From Telopea speciosissima (lineage: Eukaryota; Streptophyta; Magnoliopsida; Proteales; Proteaceae): a stretch of 64,000 bases of DNA. Shown piece after piece: positions 1 to 13,100 of the stretch (positions are counted from its first letter, which is position 1; each line of letters starts with the position of its first letter). Location of the stretch: the NCBI RefSeq assembly GCF_018873765.1, contig NC_057920.1, positions 8,445,307 to 8,509,306 on the forward strand, read 5' to 3'. The translations under genes and the position numbers were made by a program. The notes beneath the pieces were generated by a model. It made no database searches, was not told the origin of the DNA, and worked only from the letters and a program-made list of their open reading frames with translations.

Positions 1-110
1 CATTGAAAAAGAGAAACAGGAGAGAATGAGAGGGACAGAGGGAGGGAGGAAATATGAGAGATTCTCGGGGGGGGGGATTATATGCATTGGCAACAAACAG
101 AATATGACAA

Positions 111-197
111 TAGTTGTCAAGGCTTGTCAAGGCGTCCAGTCGCCATGCGTTTAGGCCCCCTCCAACGCCTTGGGTCGCCTAGACACCGTGACAACTA
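111..197. repeat. small foldback repeat (MITE-like)
   Basis: The left end reads TAGTTGTCAAGGC and the right end is its imperfect reverse complement (ending GTGACAACTA), enclosing about 60 bases rich in GGCG/CGCC. This is the shape of a short inverted-repeat element. No convincing target duplication is visible. It lies in an intron of VPS39 near the left window edge. Confidence 0.45.
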
Positions 198-1006
198 TAT
201 GAGTAGCCAACCATGATTAATTGGGAAAAGGCTTCATTGAGTTGAGTTGTACAAGTTGTATATGTAGTGGCAAGAATGAAATATACAGGAAAGCACAAAT
301 GCACAATTATTGCATACATATCAAGCATGTTCATTTGCTGAAATTTTAAGGTTGCATGTCAGGCACCTCTTATTTGTTTGACAAGGATAGAAAAATGAGG
401 AAGTTGAATAGATTAAAGGGCTGAAGAGGTTTGACAGAAAACATAGGGAAGTTTAAGTTGAACAAGTTCAGAGTACACTGAATTACTATGAACTGAGAAT
501 GGAAGTTTTGAGCTTAGTCTCAGATACTTAAAGACCCTATTTTCAGGAAAATATATATGCCTTCCTTTTTATGGACAAATATGATATTAACACTGGCACA
601 CCAATGTATCTGACACAGGTGGCCCGTGTGAGCAAAAGCATTAGACAGTTTTTCAGTTTTCCTGCAAGATCTCTTGCATGAAAATTTATAGCCAACACAT
701 TATGTAGGCTTTGTACCATGTTAATGTTATTTTCAGAAGGTCCAAATTAATGAGTGACATCAAACAAATAATATCATGTATCTGAAGTGATATCAAGCAA
801 ATAATATCATGCATTTGAAGTGATTTTTGGCATGGAAGACCACTCCACACTGCATGACAGGCGCCCTGCCACAAAGGTAGCACCATGACAATCATAAACT
901 GCTCTGCCAGGCCCCAAAAATGCACTGTTGACATAACACGCACCCATAGAACCCAAATATACACATGCGTGCATGCACACAAACACACATTTATGAATAT
1001 ATGTAC
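198..1006. other. VPS39 intron 11 (partial), no other feature seen
   Basis: This stretch lies between the last visible VPS39 exon (GT donor at 1006-1005 on the minus strand) and the left edge. It is AT-rich with no coding similarity that I recognise. The open frames here are ordinary chance frames. Confidence 0.5.
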
Positions 1007-1105
1007 CTGAAGGTTTTCACTGTGTCTCAAGCTCTTGATCACTGAGAAGTTTCGGTATGCTTCACTGGATTTTTTTAGAAGTTGTCCAAGAAATGGAAGC
1101 AAGTT
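1007..1105 (-). CDS. VPS39: VPS39 exon 11 (residues 897-929)
   Basis: It encodes NLLPFLGQLLKKSSEAYRN then FSVIKSLRHSENLQ, a block that precedes the C-terminal Cys-rich part of the family. The donor is CAG|GTACAT. The final exon is outside the window. Confidence 0.93.
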
Positions 1106-4100
1106 CTGTCACAAGAAAGAATCTCTTTAGTAATGACCAAGTCCCAGTCCCATCAGAATACTATAATTTCATAGAATATGGATTCATTAAATCTGCAAAA
1201 AGAAAATTTCTTACCTACACTGCTTGTAAACTATGGTACTTTCAGAGATAAACAAAATATGAGACAAACTTAACAACTGGGGACCAACAAGGACTTCCAA
1301 ATGGTAAGCCCTCAAACCTGAGAGGTAGATATTTTTTGTTCAATTATTTAAAATTGTCAAACATATAAGGCTGTACCAAACTTGGTTTAGCAAGGCATAA
1401 TATTGGATTCTACTTCAGAAATATTAGTGACGAAAAGGATTTCCATATTCGTCATAGAATTAGTCATGTGGTGACAGAACACTTAATGTGGGATCTTAAG
1501 CAGATCGGGAACCACTTAGATAGACCAGAGCCCCTAGAACCACATGAGTTGAAGGATTCTGACTGGTCACAGATGGACCAAGTTGCTCCAAGAAGTGACC
1601 CCAAAGCAATCAGGATTAATGCTTATATGGACCACATGACAAACACATGCACTTCAGACAGCCAGATCCAGGTAGATTGACATGATATGTGGCCTTCTCC
1701 AAGAGTTTCATTGAGAAAGAATAATAAAAAACCTGGGGGATGGATGAGGAGAGAGTCATTTAAACTGTACCTTGTGAAGCATAAGACAATGGCATAAATA
1801 AAAATATCTTGGCATAAGGAATCCTCTTCCCTAAGGCTGTGTTTGTATGAATAGAAGTAAAGAAAAATAAAAGAAATATCTTGAAGAGAGTTTTGAAGGT
1901 TCCACTAGATTCTCCATATCCCGGGGGGAGGGGGAGTCAAGCATTCAATTTGCAAGATCTTGTGCAGATTTTCATGATTTTTTTGGTTGGCCAAAATTTA
2001 TATTTCATGCCATTAACATTGCACCTTCTCAAGAAATTTGCAAGATTCGAACAAATTTATCTCAGAAAGTTTCTCAAATTCTGTGCTTTAATTCCTTTTC
2101 TTTTCTTGCCACCCATACGCAACTAAATGCAGCTATGCTTCCCCAGTGAATTTTCTTTCCCTATGTGTACATGAGTTTGTATAGTCCCGTTGGAAGCACT
2201 GTAGACCCCCCAAGAGGGAAAAAAGAAAAAGTGAACAATTGTGGTCATATTAAAGGTTAACCAGTACCTGTAATTTTGTTTCTCTAGGTAAAAGCTTGAG
2301 GGCCTGAGCTCCATTGATTCTATCCCATCTTTGACTCAACAGATCCAGGACCTCATCAAGCATAATGGTAAGACCCCCTTCCTCACATGCTTCATCTCCT
2401 TCACCATTGCTCTGTCCACTGTCAGTATTACTGAGGCTGATTTTAATATTATCAGCACCCTCTATCTCAGCAATTTTCTTGGCCACACGGCTCCCTTTAG
2501 TTTTGATTGAGCCAACCTTCTGAATGCCAATACGCTTAGGTGCCAGATTCATGATTTGCTTTTCAAACTCCTTAGTTGTTGTATAGGGATTAAGATAGAT
2601 TTGCAGAAGAGTGAGATAGATATTACTTTGAGATTTTGAAGACAGTTGATTCTGTCCAGCCTCATAAACACGATCACAGTAGGCCAGCGCCAATTCGGGA
2701 ACATGAAGCTGCAAAATTCTCAATCAAGATGGGCATAAATACTACTAAAAAATAAAATAGGCAGACAATGTTGGAAAATATCTTTTTTTTCTGGGGGGGT
2801 GAATAGATGGGATGTTGGGGCTGGCAGGAACAATATCTTGTGGGAGGATAAGATCATTAGATGGGTCAAGAACTCAACAATGCAAAAGGAAATGGATGCC
2901 GTTTTTTCTTAATGAAAAAAAAAAAGAGAAGAGAACCTTCTCTCTGAGTAGGGGCCAGTGCTCATTGCAGGATTATTCTACAGATAATGCATATTACGAA
3001 GCAAAAAGTGGTGAGCCAATTCGGGAACATGAAGCTGCAAAATTCTCAATAAAGATGGGCATAAATACTACTAAAAAATCAAATATGCAGACAATGTTGG
3101 AAAATATCTTTTTTTTCTGGGGGGTGCATAGATGGGATGTTGGGGCTGGCAGGAACAATATCTTGTGGGAGGATTAAGATCATTAGATGGATCAAGAACT
3201 CAACAATGCAAAAGGAAATGGATGCTGTTTTTTCTTAATGAAAAAAAAAAAAAAAAAAGAGAACCTTCTCTCTGAGTAGGGGCCAGTGCTCATTGCAGGA
3301 TTATTCTACAGATAATGCATATTACGAAGCAAAAAGTGGTGAGCCAGTCAGGCACAAACATTGGTAGCAACTGTATGAGTCATTGTTTAAACATGTATTT
3401 AGATTGTTAAAAAAGTAAAAAAGAACCATTAGATGTATTGAGTGAGAGGTCGGAAAGAAAATAAATTTTCAGATGATAAGTGATGAGTCATTCTTAATTT
3501 ATAATAACTTTGAACTAGAAATTATTTTTAAGGGAGAAGATTACCTTATGAACATAAAGACATAAGGCAAGCTGATGTTTGTTCAATTTCCCCAACAGAA
3601 TTGCACGCTCCTCGTATAAAGCATCCATTGGAAGACGTTTTAAAAAACCCTCTAAATTATATCCTGAGACACTCTCTAAAGCAAACAATAGCTTCTTCCG
3701 TGTTGGTGGATAAACTTGCTCGTCCCACTTTTGCTGAGCAGTTAGATCCGCATACCAATCAAGTACTTCTGAGAGATAAATTTGCACCTATCAGACATTG
3801 AAAGCAATAAATATGACAATGGTTTCACCGTCACCCCCAACTACAACAAGAACAATAACAACATGGCAGTGGATTTCCAAAGACAAGTAAATATTATTTC
3901 TTAATTATTATAAGGAATTTGAATAAGAGAAACCCTTTCACCATTTCATTCTGCAGATTCCCAGGAATCCCATTTTCATTCATTGCAAACATAAGTTCTA
4001 AATATGTCGCCTGCATGCTTGGCATATGCTGTTTTAGGTAAGAGTTGACCAAGTCTGCTGGAACATTTCCAGACAAAAAGAGCTCAATAGTTTGTGTTGG

Positions 4101-7100
4101 ACAGCTTTCAAGAACAGGCATCGAAAACTCCAAGACGAGCATAGGATCAGTTCCACATAGCGGCTGTAGAAGAAAGCCATCAAAATCATGTCAGAAATCC
4201 AAGATAAATGTTCCCAATCCTAGCCCATCAAATTAAATTTCTTAATTATGAAATTCTTTTTATCTACTTCTGATAGACCTTAATTATGAAGTTATTAAAA
4301 CAATAAATTCCTTCACAACTTTAGTATGGGTAGAATCAGTAGCAAATCATGGATCTATATGTTAGCATCTCAAGAAATTTAGGGGAAAGAAAGAGACAGA
4401 TACAAATGAAATCAAAGATGTTTATTTCTATAACTCAAAAAGTATATATGCAACAGTTCAACATGTTCCACAACAATTTTAGAATAGAAATCAAAGGTAT
4501 TAGTAACAAAGAGATACCTGACTGCTGTCAAAGTTCAACAAGGGAAAAAAATAGGATCATAAAAACTTAGTGGATAAGTTTAAGACAGGTTCTGACTGAA
4601 GGAGCGAATGATGATAAAATGAAATAGGAAGACACCACCCTTTTCCCAAGGTTTTGATTGATCCAGAAGTTGTTTGTCCCCAGAGAACTCATTTTCATTG
4701 AATTGCAACTGGATGTTAAAACGATTGTCTATGGATATAATGATTGTTGGATTCTTCAAAACAGTTGCCGCAGACTGTATCACGTGCTTGCATTTTTTCT
4801 GAACATGTTTTACATCCTTATTGTTACAACCGCCTATCCTAAAATCTTGAGCTGTTAAGGGGCAAGGTTCAAGAACTCGGTTTCGGTACAGTTTTCGCCC
4901 TGGCCAAAAACCGAGTTGGGCCGAGATCTAGGCAAGTTGGGGTTTTTTTTTGTTTTTTTGAATTCGATGGCTGGTTTCAGGGGGTTTTAGACCTAGTTTG
5001 GTTATGAAAGTTGGTATACAGCCTATTTTGGGCCATTTAAACACAATGGCACTATCAGATTTTAAAAAATCAAAGTCCAAATAGAAGTTTCACTTAGCGG
5101 AAAACCAGGGCAGACACTTATGCCAAACACTTATTTATGCCTAACATCATTTAAGTAAATGTTTTGTTATTTCATTTACTTAAGATATTATTCATAAATA
5201 AGCAAATACCCCCCCCCATTTGAATCCAATAAAAATAGTTAAATTCCAAAAAGATAAAAAGTCAACCCCCCAGTTCAAGAACAAAAACTGGATTTTCGGC
5301 AGTAGATGCAATTTTCAACTTTCTAATGCTGGGGTTTTTCTCAAATCTAAAAATCCCATAAATCTTAATATGGTAAAATATTGCTAACAACCAAAAGTGT
5401 GTTAAAATATTCATTTGTTTTTATGTCCAAAAAAATATTTTCATTCAGAGCGATTTTGACAGCATTCATGCACACCAAATTGAGTTATGCATGCACACCA
5501 AATTAAGTTTGACAGGTACATAACTCCTTCAAATTAAGTTTCCTTGGTTATGCTTCTACTAAAGGGGAACCTAGCATTGAGAAGGTTGACAAAGAGAAAG
5601 ACCTACTTGTACACACAAGAAGGGAAAGGAAGACCTACCAATAATCCTCTTTGGATCCTCATCCTGAGCCTCACCTTTCCGAGTCAGGTAATAGTTCTTC
5701 CCTTCCTTCTGAGTTAGATCTTCCCATTGCTATTTAGAAAGGAGCAAGAGCTTGTATTACTCCTGTAGCCAAGTTTGTTTCCTATGATGCAATCCCTATG
5801 TCACCGAGCCCATGTTTGACCCAAAGTGGAAGGAAGCTATGAGTGAGGAAATGATGGACCTTGAGAAGAACTATACTTGTGATCTTGTTGATGTTCCACA
5901 GGTGAGGGTCCCGGTTGGATGCAGATGGGTCTACTCAATCAAGTACCGATTAGATGGCACTATTAAGAGATATAAGGCCAGATTGGTGGCCAAAGGATAC
6001 AATCAAGTGTACGAAATTGACTATAAGGAGACATTTTCCCCCTATGGCTAATCACAATTTGATAAGAGTTTTTATTATTATTGGCAGCCAATTGAGATTG
6101 GCCACTGTATCAGCTGGATGTGAAGAATGCATTTCTCCATGGTGACTTAGAAGACGTAGTATATATGCAGAGTTGCAGACCCCTCCAGACTTCCAAGTTT
6201 CCCTCTGCTAAAGGTAAAGTGTGTCATCTTAAGAAAGCTCTATATTGCCTCAAACAGTCCCCAAAGGCTTGGTTTGAGAGGTTTGGACAAGCTATACTAA
6301 AGAATGGATACATTCGGAGTCAGGCTAACCATACTCTATTTACCCGACAAGGTAATGATACCATCACAGCTCTAATCGTCTACATAGATGACACTGTAGT
6401 GACTAGAAATGAATGGCAAGAGATACAGAGACATGAGTCTTACTTAGCTTAACAATTTGAGATTAAGGACCTTGAACCACTGAAATACTTCTTGGGAATT
6501 AAAGTATTTGGGTTATAGAATGGGATAAATATTTGTCAGAGAAAGTTTATGTTGGATTTGTTAAAGGAGACTGGATTTTTGGGTTATAAACCGGCAGATT
6601 AACCTATTGATCAAAATCACAAGTTAGGTGAAGACTGTGGATAGCCCCTAATCGATGCAGAAAAGTACCAAAAAATTAGTAGGGAAATTGATTTATCTTT
6701 CATTAACTCGTCCTGATATTGCTTATGTTGATAGGGTAGTGAGTCAATTTATGCATGTTCCTAAGAGTGGGCATTTGGATGTTGTGTATCACATCATCAT
6801 GTATATGAAGACCAACTCAGGAAAAGGGTTGTTGTATACCAAACACAACCATTTGAGGATTGAAGGCTACACTGATGCTGATTGGGTAGTGTAGAAAACC
6901 TAGGACCTGTAACCAGTAACTTGAGAGAGAAGATAAGATGAAAGAAAAATTGATTGTAATGCTTGAGTTATTTAATTGATAGGTAAGCCCTTCTATTTAT
7001 AATAGAGGGGAAATTACAAAGTGACTAAACTAGGCGATGTGGGACTAAAACCCACATAGCCGACATAAACTTAATAATATAAGAAGAATAAAATTACCCC

Positions 7101-10100
7101 AAAAAGACCAGAATCATGGTATTTTGGATTACATATTCCAACACTCCCCCTAAAGCTGGATTATACAAATAAGAGAAGAAGGAAAATCCAGCTTGAACTA
7201 AATAAAAAAGAACTCTATAACAATGTTAATACTCCCCCTCAAGTTGGTGCATGCAAAGTACTGATGCCCAACTTGAACAAAATGGGAAAAAACTAAGTTG
7301 CAGCAGAATCCAGCTTGACATATGAATGCAACTCGCAAACAAGGTTCTAAGACTCGGGTCTTGGTGGCATCTCGGGCAAGCCAGAAACCGAGTCGAGCCG
7401 AGATCTCGGCGAGTTTGTGCAAATTTATTTTTTTTACTCGAACCCCCAACTCGGTGGGTTTTACACATTTATTGGGTCTGAAACTTGGTATCTAGCCTAT
7501 TTCAGGCCATTTAAACATAATGGCATACCTAGATTTGTCAAAAAACAAGTCCAAATATGAGTTTTACTTTGGACCATAGGTTGGTAGGCGACGAGTCGTA
7601 CTAAAAGTCTAAAACAACCTACTCTACATATAATTTAGTAAAACTTAGCAAATTTAGCAATCAAAACATTCTAATTAGTACATATCAAATTATCAATCAA
7701 AACATTCAAATAAAAAGTACATTACATCACTGCTCACTGAATTTGTTACATAAAATATGATTGAGTAATAAACTCATCCCCATATTGATCCACAAAGAAT
7801 TCCCATGTCATGGAATTGCTGCAGTGTTGCACATAGTGTGACACGGCTGCCATATAAGTCTTCTGATCAACATATACCAGTCTCCCTATCTTAGGGTACA
7901 TGGGAGGCTGTTGGTATGAGGTGTAAGATGAACTGCTACTGTCATATTGAGTTTGAGGCATGTATGGCTGGTTTGGGACTGGAAACATGTACCCAAAACC
8001 TGACCCAGAGCTTTGATTGTCATACTCAACTGCTGACTGCCCATACTGACCATAGGCACTATAATTAGAACCGGTGCTCTCCTGGCCATAGTCATAGCCA
8101 TGATGATGCTGAGATGATTGCCATGACTGATGCTCACTAGTAGAATCTATACTCATGCTTCCGAAACTTGCAAGCATGGTGTTCATACTGCTGTCATCAT
8201 CTTGAGCATCTGACTGATGTGAGTGTTGGCGACCCTTCTTTCTTTTGTATGTTTTAGGGTGGCCACTATGGTCTTGATCTTGAGTGGCATGCGTAAACTG
8301 AAACTCACCGGTGAAACGCATAGGGTCCCCCTGCGTTCCCACCTCACACTGGTACTGCTTGCGCATCCCCTCATGACGATCATCATAATAACTGCCACTC
8401 GGCATGCCACGACCACCACCACCATCACCATCACCATCATCACCACTGTCATCACCACTACCATCATCATCATTAGCAGGACTTCCCACAGCAGGCTCAA
8501 AAGGTTTCGGTGACTCTGTATGTGCACGCCCCTCTTGCGACGACATCTAATCCTCAACATCAATGCCGGTTACAAACGCAATGGTGGGGTCGGGCCTACC
8601 CCCAGGCTAATCCATATCAGGTGTACCACGATCCCTCACCCACTGGAATAGGGGATCCTCATCGTCATCAGAGTCCTCTTGGAAAATGTTGGACAGTTCA
8701 CTGGGTTCTTTATCATTGGCCTCGATTCCTTCACGTGTGTGTCTCATCCTTAATCTCATATTGTAGTGCACATACACAAGCTGCTCCAGTCGTTCGCTAC
8801 CCAACCTGTTCCGCCTCTTTGAATGTATCAATGAGAATGTACTCCAGTTGCACTCACATCCGGAGGATGAACAAGTTTGTGAGAGCACTCTCACTGCTAC
8901 CTTCCTCAGGTTGGGTGAACTTGTACCATAAAGCACCCACCAGTCGGCTGCATTACATATATAGAATAGTAAGAATATGTACATTCTAAAGAGATAAAAA
9001 TTATAATTCATAAATGTAAATATGTAATATCACGCCACCTACCAGGGTCTGACTTTTGTCTACCCTCCACTGCAGCTTGTCGACCGAAACTTGCTGAGGC
9101 CTCTCTAAAGTATTTGATCTATTTTCAATTTGAGGAATTAGTATTTCCTATTTAGTAATTACATTCATAAACTAACTACCAAAGTACCAAAGTCCCATAC
9201 TCTCACCTCATCATTGCAAGCAGATTGTGTCTTTGGATTGAGCTCTAACTTCGCAATAACGGTTTGAACTACCTCTAACAATTCTATGTCAAGCCCAAGA
9301 TCATGGGAGTAGTGATACTTTGGATTCAAATAGTATGCTGGTAAAGTAGACACCAAAAATATGATTTGTTAGTGACTTTACTGACTTAATGCCTTTGAGT
9401 TTTGAATATGTAAATGTAAAAAAGTTATAACATTTAAAGTGTAAAGTATGTTGAACTCACCAGCTTTATGCAATGGATGGCTCAAGTGTTTCTCCCACCG
9501 CTCATCAATGATGTTAGTGTAGGACTTTGCACTTAGAGGTATAGCAGCTCTAACCATTTCCTTCATTTTTTGGATGGCAGCATAAATGTGGGCCAAGGTA
9601 GGCTTATTCTCTGTATCAACCATCCTTAGTACTGCCACCACTGGCTCTAATATGGCAACCACTTTCCCCAAATCCTTCCAAAATCCATCACTTACAATGG
9701 TCTGTTGTGCTGCCTTTGCATCTTCTGACTTAGAACCTTGCCAACCAAACCATTTATCACTTGCAAACATAGACCTCAGACCTATCGCCTTAGTCTGAAA
9801 GCTCTTCAATGCAATGTAATTGGTGGCAAATCAAGTGACACCAGGCCTCACTAAATCTCCATTGCATTTCTCCCTCAACAAGGCTAAAGCATAAGAATGA
9901 TTGTACACAAATGTTGTCACTTGTCTTGTCCTATTTACCACACCCTCCACCAAAGTCTTTTTCCCCATGTCCTTCAGCATTAAATCAATAGAATGGGCTG
10001 CACATGGGGTCCAAAAGAGTCGGATCCTCTTACTCTTCTTATTCATCAACTTCTCTCCAGCCTTTTTAAAGTTAGAACCATTATCCGTCACAATTTGGAT

Positions 10101-13100
10101 AACATTCCTTGGTCCTACCTCCTCCACCACTTGCTTCAACTCCTTATACAAGTATGATGCATCCTTTATATTATTTGATGCATCGATGGACTTCAAGAAT
10201 ACAGTTTTTCCATTGCAACTCACCATGAAATTTATGATGGATAGTCTAGTAGGTCCAGTCCATCCATCAGCTAGAGTAACCCCATATGTCTCCCACATTG
10301 GCTTCAAACTATCAATGTAATCTTTCAGCTCCTGTACCTCCTGAGGCAAATATACATTGTATAATTCATGTGGTGAAGGTCCCTTCCATCCTGTATCAGC
10401 CCTCCCTGCAGCATCAAGGAATGCATTATAGTATGTTCCTTGTGCTACATTGGCTGGAATGCCATGGTAAAGCATGAACTTGCTGAAGGCTTTTCATGCG
10501 TCCTCTTGTTTACCACCAAATATTTACGGGATGGTTGGCTGATAGGCATCTTGTTGCCTAAAAGTTGTGGGATCCTGCTCAAAAATGGGCTCTGGAGCTT
10601 GTACTCGTGGTCGGGTTTGGGGTCGTGGTATATTTCTTGTCCCAATGCTTTTCCTTCTCTCATCTTCTTGCACTGGTGCAGCTGAGCCAGATCCACCAGC
10701 TCCTCTTGCTTGCTCATATGTTCTTATATTCTCAAAATGAAAACTTTGTCTACTCTCAGCCAAAGTCTACTGGTAAATTCTCCATTCAGCCTCTGATTGA
10801 AACTCACCAGGTGGAGGCCCAATGTCAGTATCATCTCCGCCACGGACCTCTACACCAGTCCTCTCTAGTACTGCCTCATCAAACTCTTGTTGCATTCTTT
10901 CCCTCTCAGCTTTCTTTAATCTTCCTCCTTTCAAATGTTGTGTCATTGCCACTTTCACTTGGACAGGAACATTTGGGCATGAAACAACATTCTTGCCTGT
11001 ACCAGACAAGTGTTGCTTTAACCTAGTGGCTCCTCCGTATAGCAACTTCCCACAATAATTACATTTGGACTTCTTTTTGTCTGCGGACATGGGGACTCCA
11101 TGTTGCCATGCTATATCAGACATTGTGTACAAAATGTCTTATATTTTACACTGTTACATAAAAAAGCATGTATTAATAACCATAAATCACTTAAAATAAG
11201 GTATTCAAGACTTAAAGTATGCTATTCATAACTCTTAAACATAATGTCAAGCAACTAGAACTATGAAATAAGTATCTCTTATTTATCCCCTAACCCTAGT
11301 ATTTATTTCTTAACTAAAAATAATATTTTGAATTTTTTTTAAAAATATTTATACCTTAAAGTATAAGAAAAATATAATGTAATGATGTATTTGACACCAT
11401 TTCAAGTTGAATATTATGTACATATGTTGTACATAATTTTCCATAAGCAACAAGTATTTTTCCTTAATATTATATATTTTTTTTAAATTTTTATAATATA
11501 TTTATTAAATCTGAAAAATAAAATAATTTTTTTAATGGGTGAAAATAAAAAAATTAATCCATGGGGCTGTAGAGCATCCCAAGTTGTTTAACATATATCA
11601 AATTCATTTTCAAACAATCACTATTCATCCTATTTTTTTCATTTTCTTTTTTCAAACAAATCATTTATTTTTCCAGAAATTATAATAAAAAAATTTAATA
11701 ACTGAAAAATAAATCCGACTCCATCAAGTGATAGATCGGGCAAAGATGTTTAACATATATCAAAACCACATGAATCTAACAAGTATTACACAAATTTTTT
11801 TGAAAAAAATAGATTTGGGAAAAATTAGAAAATACCTTTGAAATCCTACAAATAGGAGATGATTTGGAGTTGAATCTTCACTTTACCTCTTGAATCTCAC
11901 TTCAAACATCATAATCCACCAAAGATTTGAGAGAAATAGGAAGAAATTTGAGAGAGAAACTTTAGAGAGCTTTGGACAGAACTCGAGATTTCCGAGTTCT
12001 GTCCATTGCTCTCTTTTAAAAAAAGGGCATATGGGCATATGGGTCATGAAAACTGGGTAAAAAACCATATAACCCGATACCAGTGAGATCTCGGCGAGAT
12101 ATTGAAATTTTACAACTACAAAAAATAAAGAAATGTGTATCAAGACTTGGTCGAGATCTCGCTGAGAAATTACAGTTTTAGGAACCGTAGGCCATCTCGA
12201 CTCGCTATCTCACGAAACCGAGAAACTCGGCGAAATCTCGGCGAGATCTCGCGAGTTCTTGAACCATGCTCCCAAATAAACCTTCAAGAACTTGAAAAAA
12301 TAGATGTTCAAAACTTGGACAGACATGATCAGCAAACAGGGACTGGAATGTTTGCTGATCATGTCTTTCAAAAAGGCAGCTTTCAACGATCTTCAATAGC
12401 TATCCAGTGATGAATCTCAGATTGCCATAGTGACATAGAATCTTGAAGTGAAATAACTAGAGCAGCAAGCAGCGAAAACAAACTGAATCAGGCAGCGGAA
12501 AAAAAACTGTATCAACCCAACTGAAAGTCCTCAAATAGGCAACAACCAAATATCTTCAATACTCTTCAATACTTCAATCTCCTCCTTACGGCAAACTAAA
12601 CCCAATAATGAAGGATACCTAATGGCAATGGTGGAGAAAACTGATCTTCTATGTTTTGCACCAATGTTCTTGCAAATTCTGCGTTCTACAATGTCTGCAG
12701 GTGTATTGTACATAATCCCCCCCTCACGTGTAGTGCACGTGGACATAACAGAGATGATGTAAGAGATAGGGCAAAAACATATTATTCCAGAATTTTCTAA
12801 GAGGTGCTAAGGGTAATTAAAAAGGAAGGAATGGCAAAATTGTAATTTACCAGAAGTTTCCAAAGGTGTTATGGGTAAATACCAAAGGTATGGGATATGA
12901 AGGGAATTAGAATTATTGAAAGGGAACGGTGTTGGAAAAAAAGGATGGCATGGCTGTAATTTGGTGGAAATACACTTTTAAATACAATCCAAGCCAAAGG
13001 GCAGACTGGTGATAGACCAGAATTTTCAAGGGTCAATTATGTAGTCAAATAGGGAAATGGTAGAAGTGCAAATAACACAAAGTTGAAAAAGGGATGGCAT

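Noticed and set aside
7746..8546. 266-codon minus-strand frame rich in Asp, Gly and Ser as an independent gene
   Set aside because: It lies between the hAT ends directly after the transposase dimerisation region and is best read as the transposase C-terminal tail.
12080..12262. repeated CGAGATCTCGG motifs as a CRISPR-like or operator array
   Set aside because: Spacing is irregular and the motifs are subterminal repeats of the hAT family found at several sites; the genome is eukaryotic.
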